Origin: Coffea arabica
Taxonomy: Eukaryota > Streptophyta > Magnoliopsida > Gentianales > Rubiaceae
Direction of reading: 5' to 3'
NCBI RefSeq assembly: GCF_036785885.1
Contig: NC_092323.1
Span: 3,140,501-3,204,500 of the forward strand
Length of the DNA: 64,000 nt
The notes beneath the pieces were generated by a model. That model searched no databases. It had not been told where the DNA came from and saw nothing but the letters and a program-made list of their open reading frames with translations. A program made the translations under genes and the position numbers. Below, piece after piece: positions 33,536-44,573 of the stretch (position 1 is its first letter; the number at the start of each line of letters is the position of its first letter).

Positions 33536-34228
33536 TATTTTTACAATCTAATGCAAGTTAATTTTTATCAATAGTCAGTTTTGACTACTTGACCAGTTGC
33601 TAGCTAAATGTTAATTCTTATTTCTTAGAAGGTGAACTCTCTAATCGAGTAGTGCAGTGATCCTAAATAATGATAGATAATGGTGTTATTAGCTTGTAAT
33701 TGCACATATGGCTTCAATATCCGTGCAATATATAATGGTTGAGTATCACTGACCGGCGTAAATACAAAGTATCATTTTTTTAAATCCCTAACCTACCCCT
33801 TAGTGCCAAGGATAAATACGTCCCGATTTATTAAAAAAAAACTTTTCCACAATTAGGAGCGAGCTATTTGCATCAACTCCCAAGTAATTTGCTCAACTCC
33901 CATCATCTTTCTGTATAATCATCTACATTATAATAGAATTTAACCAGTAAGGAAATATTATAAAGAGAAATACTAGTGCACACACATTTTGACAATGGTA
34001 TTATGTTTGATTTCATCCATTCACATAATTTTTTCCCCCGCTTTATTTATTTATTTATTTATTTTTGCAACATATGCGGCCAAGCCCATGACCCTGTGGC
34101 CAGTGGGCTCAGTACCGCCCTCTCAGATACAATGCAGCCTAATACAAAAGAATTGCCAAAAAAAAAAAATATATGCAGCTTAGTTATCTCTTCCAAAAAT
34201 GAGAAGAACAATAAATACAGCTGCTGGC

Positions 34229-35610
34229 TGAGGATGGTCATTTCGGCCCGGACAGTGGCAGGCCTTTCTCAGTGGCACCTCCCGAAGGGCCACCTAGGCC
34301 TTAATCAGTGGCACCTCCCGCAGGGCCACTTAGGCCTTACTCAGCGGCACCTTCCGAAGGGCCACCTCGGCCTTACTCAGTGGCACCTCCCGAAGGGCCA
34401 CCTCGGCCTTACTCAGTGGCAGGCCTTCCTCAGTGGCACCTCCCGAAGGGCCACCTCGGGCTTAATCAGTGGCACCTCCCGCAGGGCCACTTAGGCCTTA
34501 CTCAACGGCACCTTCCGAAGGGCCACCTCGGCCTTACTCAATGGCACCTCCCGCAGGGCCACTTAGGCCTTACTCAGCGGCACCTTCCGAAGGGCCATCT
34601 CGGCCTTACTCAGCGGCACCTCCCGCAGGGCCACTTAGGCCTTACTCAGCGGCACCTTCCGAAGGGCCACCTCGGCCTTACTCAGTGGCACCTCCCGAAG
34701 GGCCACCTCGGCCTTACTCAGCGGCAGGCCTTCCTCAGTGGCACCTCCCGAAGGGCCACCTCGGGCTTAATCAGTGGCACCTCCCGTAGGGCCACTTAGG
34801 CCTTACTCAACGGCACCTTCCGAAGGGCCACCTCGGCCTTACTCAATGGCACCTCCCGCAGGGCCACTTAGGCCTTACTCAACGGCACCTTCCGAAGGGC
34901 CACCTCGGCCTTACTCAATGGCACCTCCCGCAGGGCCACCTAGGCCTTACTCAATGGCACCTCCCGAAGGGCCACCTCGGCCCATTATAAATCAAGGTGG
35001 TATCTGCCCGTTTTACCACCTCGGCTATTGTCCTCAGGTCGTTAGCCGAGGTGACGCCTGACTGACACAACTGCGAAAGGTAGGAAATGACACCTGACAC
35101 ATCTGACACGCCTGGCATCTGATGGACAGCCGCTCTGACACGCGCCGTCTGAACCTGGCACCTGTCCCCTCAGGCCTTTTCACAGAGACCAGTCAAATCC
35201 GTCTAATACGCCGGTCAGCCCAGATCCTTAGGGACTCGCGATGTCAGTCCCTCTCTCCAACCAATCCCCTATAAATACCCAGAGTATCGATCAAAAGGGG
35301 GAGGACCATTTTTCTGGTAACATTAGCCATATTGCTCTCCAGCATATTGCTCTTTAAAATACCGAACTAACTTAAGCTTCGGAGTTACACCGGGGGATTC
35401 AGCCCCTCTTGTAACCTTAGCAGGTGACCTCGCCGCAGTGACTCATCCGAGATAGGAACTTCCCTCAATCCGGAGGACTCACCTCAGCCGGTCAGAAATC
35501 ACCTCTTCAATTGACTCGTCACAGGGGACCTCGTCACAGTGACCAGTCTCAAGGAGGAGGTATTCTCAGTCCGGGAAATTCACTTCATCCGGTCAGAATT
35601 TACCTCTTCA
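34229..35610 (+). repeat. 5' LTR (1382 bp)
   Basis: U3 is dominated by a 36-bp minisatellite (about 34256-34985). The remaining part carries a TATA-like word TATAAATA at 35270-35277, consistent with the LTR promoter, and ends CCTCTTCA just before the primer-binding site. Confidence 0.92.
34256..34985. repeat. 36-bp minisatellite in the 5' LTR (~20 units)
   Basis: The unit starts GGCACCTCCCGAAGGGCCAC and continues CTCGGCCTTACTCAGT, with variants at CCTCCCGAAGG/CCTCCCGCAGG/CCTTCCGAAGG, CACCTCGG/CACTTAGG/CACCTAGG and CTCAGT/CTCAGC/CTCAAC. Short 17-bp units starting GGCAGGCC recur and mark a higher-order period. Confidence 0.95.
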
Positions 35611-35801
35611 ATTGGCGCCGTCTGTGGGAACGCGAAGACATTAGGATATGAAACCTACGCGTTCTAAGAGCAGGAAAGCTCTCACTATCAATTATTGCAG
35701 AAGATATTGCAGAAGGGCAGGGGTCCCCAACTTCTAAGCCTCGGGAAGTAACGACCTCGGCGAATACCGATCTCGTCCTTCTCGAAGCTTGGGGGGCTTA
35801 G

Positions 35802-37776
35802 TGAGGATGGTCATTTCGGCCCGGACAGTGGCAGGCCTTTCTCAGTGGCACCTCCCGAAGGGCCACCTAGGCCTTAATCAGTGGCACCTCCCGCAGGGCC
35901 ACTTAGGCCTTACTCAGCGGCACCTTCCGAAGGGCCACCTCGGCCTTACTCAGTGGCACCTCCCGAAGGGCCACCTCGGCCTTACTCAGTGGCAGGCCTT
36001 CCTCAGTGGCACCTCCCGAAGGGCCACCTCGGGCTTAATCAGTGGCACCTCCCGCAGGGCCACTTAGGCCTTACTCAACGGCACCTTCCGAAGGGCCACC
36101 TCGGCCTTACTCAATGGCACCTCCCGCAGGGCCACTTAGGCCTTACTCAGCGGCACCTTCCGAAGGGCCACCTCGGCCTTACTCAGCGGCACCTTCCGAA
36201 GGGCCACCTCGGCCTTACTCAGTGGCACCTCCCGCAGGGCCACCTAGGCCTTAATCAGTGGCACCTCCCGCAGGGCCACTTAGGCCTTACTCAGCGGCAC
36301 CTTCCGAAGGGCCATCTCGGCCTTACTCAGTGGCACCTCCCGCAGGGCCACCTAGGCCTTAATCAGTGGCACCTCCCGCAGGGCCACTTAGGCCTTACTC
36401 AGCGGCACCTTCCGAAGGGCCACCTCGGCCTTACTCAGTGGCACCTCCCGAAGGGCCACCTCGGCCTTACTCAGCGGCAGGCCTTCCTCAGTGGCACCTC
36501 CCGAAGGGCCACCTCGGGCTTAATCAGTGGCACCTCCCGCAGGGCCACTTAGGCCTTACTCAACGGCACCTTCCGAAGGGCCACCTCGGCCTTACTCAAT
36601 GGCACCTCCCGCAGGGCCACCTCGGCCTTACTCAGCGGCACCTTCCGAAGGGCCACCTCGGCCTTACTCAGTGGCACCTCCCGCAGGGCCACCTAAGCCT
36701 TAATCAGTGGCACCTCCCGCAGGGCCACTTAGGCCTTACTCAGCGGCACCTTCCGAAGGGCCACCTCGGCCTTACTCAGTGGCACCTCCCGCAGGGCCAC
36801 CTAGGCCTTAATCAGTGGCACCTCCCGCAGGGCCACTTAGGCCTTACTCAGCGGCACCTTCCGAAGGGCCACCTCGGCCTTACTCAGCGGCAGGCCTTCC
36901 TCAGTGGCACCTCCCGAAGGGCCACCTCGGGCTTAATCAGTGGCACCTCCCGCAGGGCCACTTAGGCCTTACTCAACGGCACCTTCCGAAGGGCCACCTC
37001 GGCCTTAATCAATGGCACCTCCCGCAGGGCCACTTAGGCCTTACTCAACGGCACCTTCCGAAGGGCCACCTCGGCCTTACTCAATGGCACCTCCCGCAGG
37101 GCCACCTATGCCTTACTCAATGGCACCTCCCGAAGGGCCACCTCGGCCCATTATAAATCAAGGTGGTATCTGCCCGTTTTACCACCTCGGCTATTGTCCT
37201 CAGGTCGTTAGCCGAGGTGACGCCTGACTGACACAACTGCGAAAGGTAGGAAATGACACCTGACACATCTGACACGCCTGGCATCTGATGGACAGCCGCT
37301 CTGACACGCGCCGTCTGAACCTGGCACCTGTCCCCTCAGGCCTTTTCACAGAGACCAGTCAAATCCGTCTAATACGCCGGTCAGCCCAGATCCTTAGGGA
37401 CTCGCGATGTCAGTCCCTCTCTCCAACCAATCCCCTATAAATACCCAGAGTATCGATCAAAAGGGGGAGGACCATTTTTCTGGTAACATTAGCCATATTG
37501 CTCTCCAGCATATTGCTCTTTAAAATACCGAACTAACTTAAGTTTCGGAGTTACACCGGGGGATTCAGCCCCTCTTGTAACCTTAGCAGGTGACCTCGCC
37601 GCAGTGACTCATCCGAGATAGGAACTTCCCTCAATCCGGAGGACTCACCTCAGCCGGTCAGAAATCACCTCTTCAATTGACTCGTCACAGGGGACCTCGT
37701 CACAGTGACCAGTCTCAAGGAGGAGGTATTCTCAGTCCGGGAAATTCACTTCATCCGGTCAGAATTTACCTCTTCA
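35802..37776 (+). repeat. 3' LTR (1975 bp)
   Basis: Same ends and body as the 5' LTR, with TATAAATA at about 37436-37443. It is longer by 593 bp, all of it in the minisatellite. 593 equals 16 units of 36 bp plus one short unit of 17 bp (GGCAGGCCTT(C/T)CTCAGT). Confidence 0.92.
35830..37147. repeat. 36-bp minisatellite in the 3' LTR (~36 units)
   Basis: Same unit and variants as in the 5' LTR, longer by 593 bp. GGCAGGCC short units occur near 35832, 35994, 36478 and 36892, giving higher-order blocks. Because 36 is divisible by three, open frames of up to 223 codons run through the array; they follow from the period and are not taken as genes. Confidence 0.95.
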
Positions 37777-37781
37777 CTGGC

Positions 37782-38685
37782 GTAATCGGCTGTTCAGCAT
37801 TAGCAAAGACAATTGAATCAAGAATTGCCATATTTTTAGTATGAACTGAATTCCCAGCATGTGCTCCCATACCATGATGCCTGGGTGGGCGATAGTGCAG
37901 ACAACTAAAAAAAAAAAAAAAAAAGGAAAAAAGAAATCTAAGACATAGAGTATTACTTATGCTTACTTAACAAGAGTGATCTACAGTTGGCTCTGATTTT
38001 TATGTCTTTATTTTGTTACAAATTCATCATCACGAAAGAGTCAGTGCAGAGCGGCTTCGAAATTTCGAGCAACGGTGACATAGACAAGACGGTAGGCAGT
38101 ATTCCTCTTGCGACCCCTTTGTCACTTAAATGTGGAAAAAAAAAGAGAGGGATGGTATAAACCAAAGAATCCTAGTATTAATTTGTATGGACAATGGGTT
38201 GAGAACGGAATTAAAGAATGCGAATCCACTTGCTATTGAAGTTAAAACGACTCCTCCAGCATCTGCCCTGATACATTTTGGCTGACCGCCCGTCTCTTTC
38301 CAAGACAATGACTTCACTCCACTTTTAAAGCGCTATCTATCCATCAAACTCATCTCCACGAGCAAATGGATCCATCAAAAGTCAAATAAGAATGAATTCC
38401 TTGTTTGCTCTTCTCTTCTATAGCGTCTACTTATGGAAAGCAATAAATGTTTTTCTTTACATGGTAATCTTTTTTTTTCCTTTTTGTTTAATCGCTTCTT
38501 CTAAGTAACATTAGGCTTATAAACTACTCATCTTTTTTTTTTCACAAAATCATATTCTACTCTACTATATTGTGTGACTCCGCTACTATATCAAACTTAG
38601 GTTGACCTGCCTTTTATGTTTTTTGGTTTTTACATATAATATTTTGCAGCTCTATTTTTTTTAAAAAAAAACACAGAAACTGTAA
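37782..38685. other. Spacer between the LTR element and Helitron 1
   Basis: AT-rich; nothing recognised. Confidence 0.5.
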
Positions 38686-40886
38686 TCTATATCTATATAA
38701 ATTTGAGAAGGGATTTTTAGGAACAAGCCTCCACAAGCCTTCCCACTCTCAACTCTATTTTCCTAGCATTTCACATTTATCTTATTTCATAAAAAATATC
38801 ATGAGCACATTACATCCCCACGTTTCCCTCAAATAAGGAGTTAACTTCAACTAACACTCCCACGTTCCTTCAAATAAAAATTTAACTTCCACTTACATTA
38901 AAACTGTTTCCATTTACCCGTGCGTCAGATCTATATCTATCTTAACTCCCACTATCTCACTCCCACTATCCCACTATCTTAACTCATATTTTTGTATTTA
39001 TTTTAATACATAAAAAAGTAGTGAGTTATTACCCACCTTATCACCAATCAATATTCCCACTATCCCACTATCACCTTATCACCAATCAATATTCTCACTA
39101 TCTCACTCCCACTATCCCACTATCTTAATTCATCCTACAATTACTCCTCTCTCTCAGTTTCTTATTTATTTTAGGTTCTCTATTGATTTTGTAAATGTAT
39201 TGATTTTGTTTCTTTTGTGAGCAGTAGTGGAAGATATTATGTGCGGAGACTCTAGCAGAAATCAACCTTCTTGCGGCCGACTTAATTTTCCAAGTCAGTC
39301 CCCTCTGCCTTTTAAGTATGTTTTGCTTTTCCTTTATTTTTTGTCATGAATGATATTGCATTGATTTTCTGATCATCCATTATTTCTGAAAATTTTTTAC
39401 AAAATCTTATGAATGGTTGTTTGCTTATTGTTACACTGTAAAGTAAAGATAAAAAGGTATTGCTTGCTTTATATAATTGCGGATGGTATAGGTTCATGAT
39501 TGAGGGTTCTACTATTTCTAACATAAATTGTATATTATAAAAATTTATTTGTTTGTATTACTGAAATTTTTTAATTATTTTTTATTGCACATTTATCACA
39601 TAAAATAGGTGTTACGATAGTTATTTTCATAATTTTATTCCAAAAATGATCGTGCATGAAATAAAAAAAAAGATTTTTTGATAATTAAAAAAAATAATTA
39701 AAAATAGTTTATAATTGGAGAAAAATAATTCAGATACTACTAATAACTAAGGCACTATACGCCCATTATTAAAATTGGATTAATTTTTAATTTCGTCAGA
39801 AATCCTTTTGGCAAAATTGCATTATAGCCTTTCTTTTCTTTATCAACAATGACAATTACAACTACGTAATTCATCTATCTAACAACAGCACAATTCAACT
39901 CATGGAATAAATAGTTCATTGCTTAAAGTACTTAAATGAAAGGTTAGAGTCAAGTCCTACTTAACACCTGCAAGTAATATATTACAATTAGAAAAAAGAA
40001 AATGATTCAAGAGGAGCAAAAAACAAGCCCCTGACATATGTGCAATCGTCAAGGCACTTTTGAGCATTTAAAACTGCATTCCTTAGTTCAGGTAACCACT
40101 TCTCTGTAATTGTTTTCATTTGATTACAATGCAATTCTATTAAATTCTATTGATGCTATTTCTATATTAATTATTGTATTTTTTTGGTTAACAATTCTCA
40201 TACAATGTATCACTATTTACACATAAAATAAATACATAAACTATTGATTTTTAATTTAATATATATTTTATTTCTAGATCAAAGAAATGAAAAATCTAAC
40301 TATTCTCAAGATCGCCAGGCATCCACATCACCAATGATTTTGCGTGATCATGGTAAATATACAGTTTCTTACATTATCATACTCATCTTACATACACATT
40401 TTTTGGCTGCACTATCTTGCTAAATCAACTATAGATACAATACAATACAATTGTATTACATTCTATTGATGCTATTTATAGACAACTTAGCAATTTATTT
40501 TATTTTATAGATTACCAATTACTACATGTACCAAAATATTTTTATATAGGGATTACTTCATTAACTATGGGTGCTAATAACAATTCAATTGGTGCGTATT
40601 TTTCATTTGATTATAACACAATTGTATTAAATTCTATTGATGCTATTCTATATTAACTATTGTATTTTTTTGTTAACAATTCTCATACAATTATAAAAAA
40701 AATTCTCATACAACTGAAAAAAGATGGTTCTTGAATGATATATACATTCTATTATATTTCAAACTATTGTTAAACAGATATTATATTTTAATTTTATTGG
40801 TAAAATTTTTTCACCTTTATTTGCTCACCATTTTATTTTTTTTTCAATAATGTCAGCACCGTGCATAGCACGGGTATTCCCACTAG
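38686..40886 (+). mobile_element. Helitron 1 (non-autonomous, 2201 bp)
   Basis: The 5' end is TCTATATCTATATAAATTTG preceded by A. The 3' end is GCACCGTGCATAGCACGGG, then TATTCCCACTAG, followed by T: a hairpin (CCGTGC/GCACGG) about 10 bp before the terminal CTAG, inserted between A and T without target duplication, as Helitrons do. It shares both ends and interior words (TTATTTTAATACATAAAAAA; TTTCAAACTATTGTTA) with the element at 55490-57428. A few short exon-like stretches with good splice sites (for example ending CTGCCTTTTAAG near 39314, and about 40277-40351) are the only hints of coding remnants, and I cannot name them. Confidence 0.85.
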
Positions 40887-41008
40887 TTCTGTAAATATGA
40901 GATCATGCGTCCATCGCGTGGGGAACAGAAATTGTACTCGTTAACTAATGCAAAAATAAGGTCATTCAAATTAATTATGATGAAAAAGCGCAAAATGCAA
41001 CTTAAAAT

Positions 41009-41300
41009 CTGACATGGTCATGGTAATTACTAATTACAGCATTAGTAAAACATCAAGTGAATCGAGTACGCTAGTACTCCCTTCGTCCCACTTTGATAGT
41101 CCTATTTTTCTTTTTCGTCTGTCCCAAATTGTAGTCCACTTTCCAATTGAAGAATGTAGTTGTATTTAATTTTTCTAAAATACCCTTATTAAATGGAAGT
41201 TGTTGTTACTATAAACCTACTTCATTTAAAAACTGACATGGTCATGGTAATTACTAATTACAGCATTTGTAAAACATCAAGTGAATCGAGTACGCTAGTA
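41009..41300. repeat. 68-bp direct duplication flanking a truncated mariner/Stowaway-like end
   Basis: The 68-bp segment starting CTGACATGGTCATGGTAATT and ending GTACGCTAGTA occurs at 41009-41076 and 41233-41300 with one mismatch. Between the copies, immediately after the first, is CTCCCTTCGTCCCACTTTGA, the terminus of mariner/Stowaway-type elements, continuing for about 150 bp without a matching right end. Confidence 0.82.
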
Positions 41301-43265
41301 TGTTCATTTTAATGCGAGGAAACATATTTTGTCAATCATTTTCTTCAATGAGTTGCATTGTATCGCCGTGTCATTTTTGACATGATATTCTGCAACGCAT
41401 TTTGAGGTACCTCTCTTTTTTATGTAACATAAAAACATGGTGCACGTACTTTTATGTCACGATTTTCACGTACGCAACTTTAAAATTTTTGTCAATCATT
41501 TGTCATCTCTCATGGATCTGCCTTCCAAACGTTTCTATTTAACGACAAGAAGAGTCAGCCAGCAGAGAGATAGAAAGAGTTAGTTTTAAGATCGCAAAAT
41601 TTGCAACCAAACTGATACGTGATGTTAAGCGGGAAAGAGCTTTCCTCCTGTGACTCAAAGGTGCATCACGGTTCTGTTGTACGCTGTTTGTAAAGGTACT
41701 ACCTATTAATAGAAAAGCAAGCGACATTTTGACCAAAAAGGAAAAAAAAAACGACAAGAAGAAAGTGAGGCGATGTTGTGGAATTTATCTCAACTCAATT
41801 CTTAAAGAAAGTTGTCTTTAACGGTTATGGATGTTTACATATTTTCTAAGCACTTTGCATATTTATTGTAAAACACAAAAAAAAAAGGAACGAATAATCT
41901 TAATTAATTAATTAATTAATGTCGAGTGTCAGGTCATTTAACGGCTGAGAGATATTTAATATCCTACATGGAAATGGAGTATCTGCTTCCACAAAGAGAG
42001 AGAAAAAGCCAACTACTTTTCTCTCGTTCTTAACGGGTTGAGATGTAAAATAACAACGAGGCACGCTTTGCTTTACACCGACTTATAATCATATATTAAT
42101 TTTCCGAATGAAAAAATTAAAAATGTTACAGACGACATGGTTTTCAAAGTTACAGCGAATCTCAAGTCATAGTAGTGATTTTGTTGTTTGGATTTCAATT
42201 TTTTTTTTAAATAATATTTCCCTTGTATAGTAAATATATTTTTTTTTATATTTTCAATAACTCTTTTATTTCACATGCATCGCATCACAAAAAAATGATA
42301 CAGTAATTATTTCAAATATATTATTGATACCTTGTTGATTGTTCTTGTTTTTCTTTTCTTTTCTTTTTTAATTGTGCAAATGCTGATTATAAAAAATGAT
42401 TTTTAAAAATAATCAATATCAAGGAAAGCTATTCTTACTTTGATAAAATTTGGAGTTTAGACAAACCAAATGAAAACCTAAAAAAAAAAAATTTTTCAAA
42501 ATTAGAATCTACGACTAACATAAAATAATCAACCTAGAGCTGCCAAAATCCCACACTTTCAATGGAAGTCACCCGCACCCCACGATTGCGAGTGATAGGA
42601 GGGCCGATGGATGGCTCTATTCCAATTGACATGAATCTTGAGAGTGCTCATCTCGAAAGGTGGTTGTGGAAGTGGGGAGAGACCAAAACCATACATACAT
42701 ATATGTATATATATAACCCCATGCCATAATCCCACATTTACAATTGGGTCAAAAAACAGTAGTGTATGTTAAGAAAGGCTTCCTTGTGCGCTTATGTCCC
42801 TTGAGGAACGACCGGGATATAGACTTTTATGATTCATCGAATTGGTTTGTAAATTGTAATCATCAGAGAAAACATCTTTTAAATTTTAGTGCCTTTTTGC
42901 ACCTTTAGGGCATTATTATTTGACCATCGGGAAAATGAATCATGGAAAGTTGGCCAAACTTAGCGTCCAAAAGCATTATTAATTCCAGTGGTAATTGGCG
43001 CTACGCGACGTGCTTAAGATTCCTTCATGTGGTTTCCGACTCTTTCCATTTTGCTACGTGACAACTAACGCCCATGACACGTCACCCACTATCCTCTCTT
43101 TTTGTGTTTTGAATTTGAGGGGCCAGCGCAATCGACGTCTGCTGAAATTTTTGGATGATCTACTATCCAAATTTTTTCCTTTACTCCGATATATTCGTAT
43201 CTACATTCTTCATCTAAAATTTGAGATTATAAACTGATTACTCGATTTACATGCTATATATATAT

Positions 43266-43412
43266 GAGTAAATTTTATATATATTGTTAATGTATACACT
43301 ATCACAGTTAGATGGATGACACATGAGTAAATATATTTAATGGTCATATATCTAATGGTGATAATGTATGCACTGACTGACTGACAGTGTATGTAAGATT
43401 AATCCTATAAGT
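43266..43412. mobile_element. Palindromic MITE
   Basis: The left arm has GTATACACTATCACAGTTAG. The right arm, read on the minus strand, has GCATACATTATCACCATTAG, and both arms carry GAGTAAAT-like ends and a GACACATG/TGACCAT inner arm. The two halves fold on each other. Family not assigned; boundaries approximate. Confidence 0.5.
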
Positions 43413-43605
43413 ATTAGAAAAAAAAAATTGTGATTTTCCAATTAGCCCCTATACTGTCATATGCATCAAGTTCCTCTTAAAACTCATGCCTAGTTATAGA
43501 CTTGTTGACCGGTCAAGTTTAGGTTGAAATTGAATGTTTTAGACCTGAACCCGTTTATTTATACTTGTTCCGGATTCGACTCATGTATTTGATGGGTCTT
43601 ACACT

Positions 43606-43868
43606 TAGGGGTGCGCTTGACAAAACTGAATTCTGAAAATTGAAAATTAAAATTTGAATCTATTGAGATATCGAATTGTTAAGTATTAAATTTAGATAAG
43701 TGATAAGTGAATAACTTATCATTTAATTTCGAGAGCAAGTTTTATTTAAAAAATTCAGTACCACTTAATTAATTCAGACATTCAATTTTTGATTATTAAA
43801 CGCGTTTGAATATATTAAGATTTGAATTCATTAAATTTAATTGTGAACTAAGTTATCAAACATGGTCT
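43606..43868. mobile_element. MITE, TGTTTGATAA family, inverted copy D
   Basis: Read on the minus strand it begins ATGTTTGATAACTTAGTTCA and contains AATTAATTAAGTGGTACTGA and GTTATTCACTTATCACTTAT, matching copies A-C. The other end is AGAATTCAGTTTTGTCAAGC, which with the first gives imperfect inverted ends. Confidence 0.6.
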
Positions 43869-44573
43869 TAATCTCCCAAATCCAAATCTGATTGCCTGGC
43901 CTATAAGCATCAAATTCAAACTCGCATTTGTTATTTATGTCACGATTTAGAATAGTCTACAATCATCGAGTTCCATGCAGTTCTCCCAAGTCTTAATTAA
44001 CTAATAGCACGAAGCACGGAACTATGGAAAGACAGCTAATGTTAGCTACCGCGATTCTAGTTCTTGTTGGAAGAGGAGACCATGCCAGGTACGGTCAAGG
44101 AGGGGTAATTATTAAAATGATTTGAAAGTTTATATTTCTGCCCTATAAATTTGAGAACCTTTTTGATTAAGTCTTAATCACTTTATCAGGCAAATTCAAT
44201 GCAGTACACAAGAATGCCCTGTATAGATTGAATAAAGTTGGCTAAAGACCTACACTGCACTTCAATTAAAGAGACTTGGCGACTCATGATCGACCCAATG
44301 CAATAATTTTTTCCCCATTGCAATCAGATAGATAAGATCCTGCTTTAGTAATAGTAATCCGTGGCAAACATTTTTTCGTTAAAGTAAAATCTTCTGAGGT
44401 AAAATCCCCCATGTACAAGATTTTACTAATCGTTTTTGTTGAAATAGAAGTTTCAAATGGGTAGGGTCTCGTGACGTTAACATTAGTGCTTATCTTTAGG
44501 CTCCCACTATAACACCAACAATAAGCCTAAACGTGCTCCCATCTCTTCCTCTTTCATATAGAGAGAAACAACC

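Larger units (their letters stand above)
31831..34228. other. AT-rich spacer upstream of the ABCB gene
   Basis: Holds two adjacent TGTTTGATAA-family MITE copies (32060-32580) and a SINE (33311-33535), all listed separately. No gene is supported; the 75-codon frame near 32669 has no family likeness. Confidence 0.5.
34229..37776 (+). mobile_element. Non-coding LTR retrotransposon (TRIM/SMART-like layout with long LTRs), very young
   Basis: A whole LTR-internal-LTR structure. A 5-bp target duplication CTGGC flanks it (34224-34228 and 37777-37781). LTRs start TGAGGATGG and end CCTCTTCA. The internal region is only about 191 bp (35611-35801), opens with the primer-binding-type sequence TGGCGCCGTCTGTGGGAAC common in plant Gypsy-lineage elements, and ends with a G-rich polypurine-like tract (CTTGGGGGGCTTAG). 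No gag or pol is present, so it must have been mobilised in trans. Outside the minisatellite the two LTRs show about one difference in roughly 630 bp, which implies insertion within about the last hundred thousand years at usual plant rates (inference). Confidence 0.92.
40887..44573. other. AT-rich intergenic region with element fragments
   Basis: Contains a mariner/Stowaway end inside a 68-bp duplication (41009-41300), a degenerate GTTTGGATT-family MITE near 42185-42335, a palindromic MITE at 43266-43412 and an inverted TGTTTGATAA-family copy at 43606-43868. No gene is supported. Confidence 0.5.

Noticed and set aside
34308-37156. Several overlapping 100-223-codon plus-strand frames with Pro-rich or WHLPKGHLGLTQ-type repeats
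   Set aside because: They follow from the 36-bp period of the LTR minisatellite and are open in two frames at once. No start context, domain or splice structure supports a gene.
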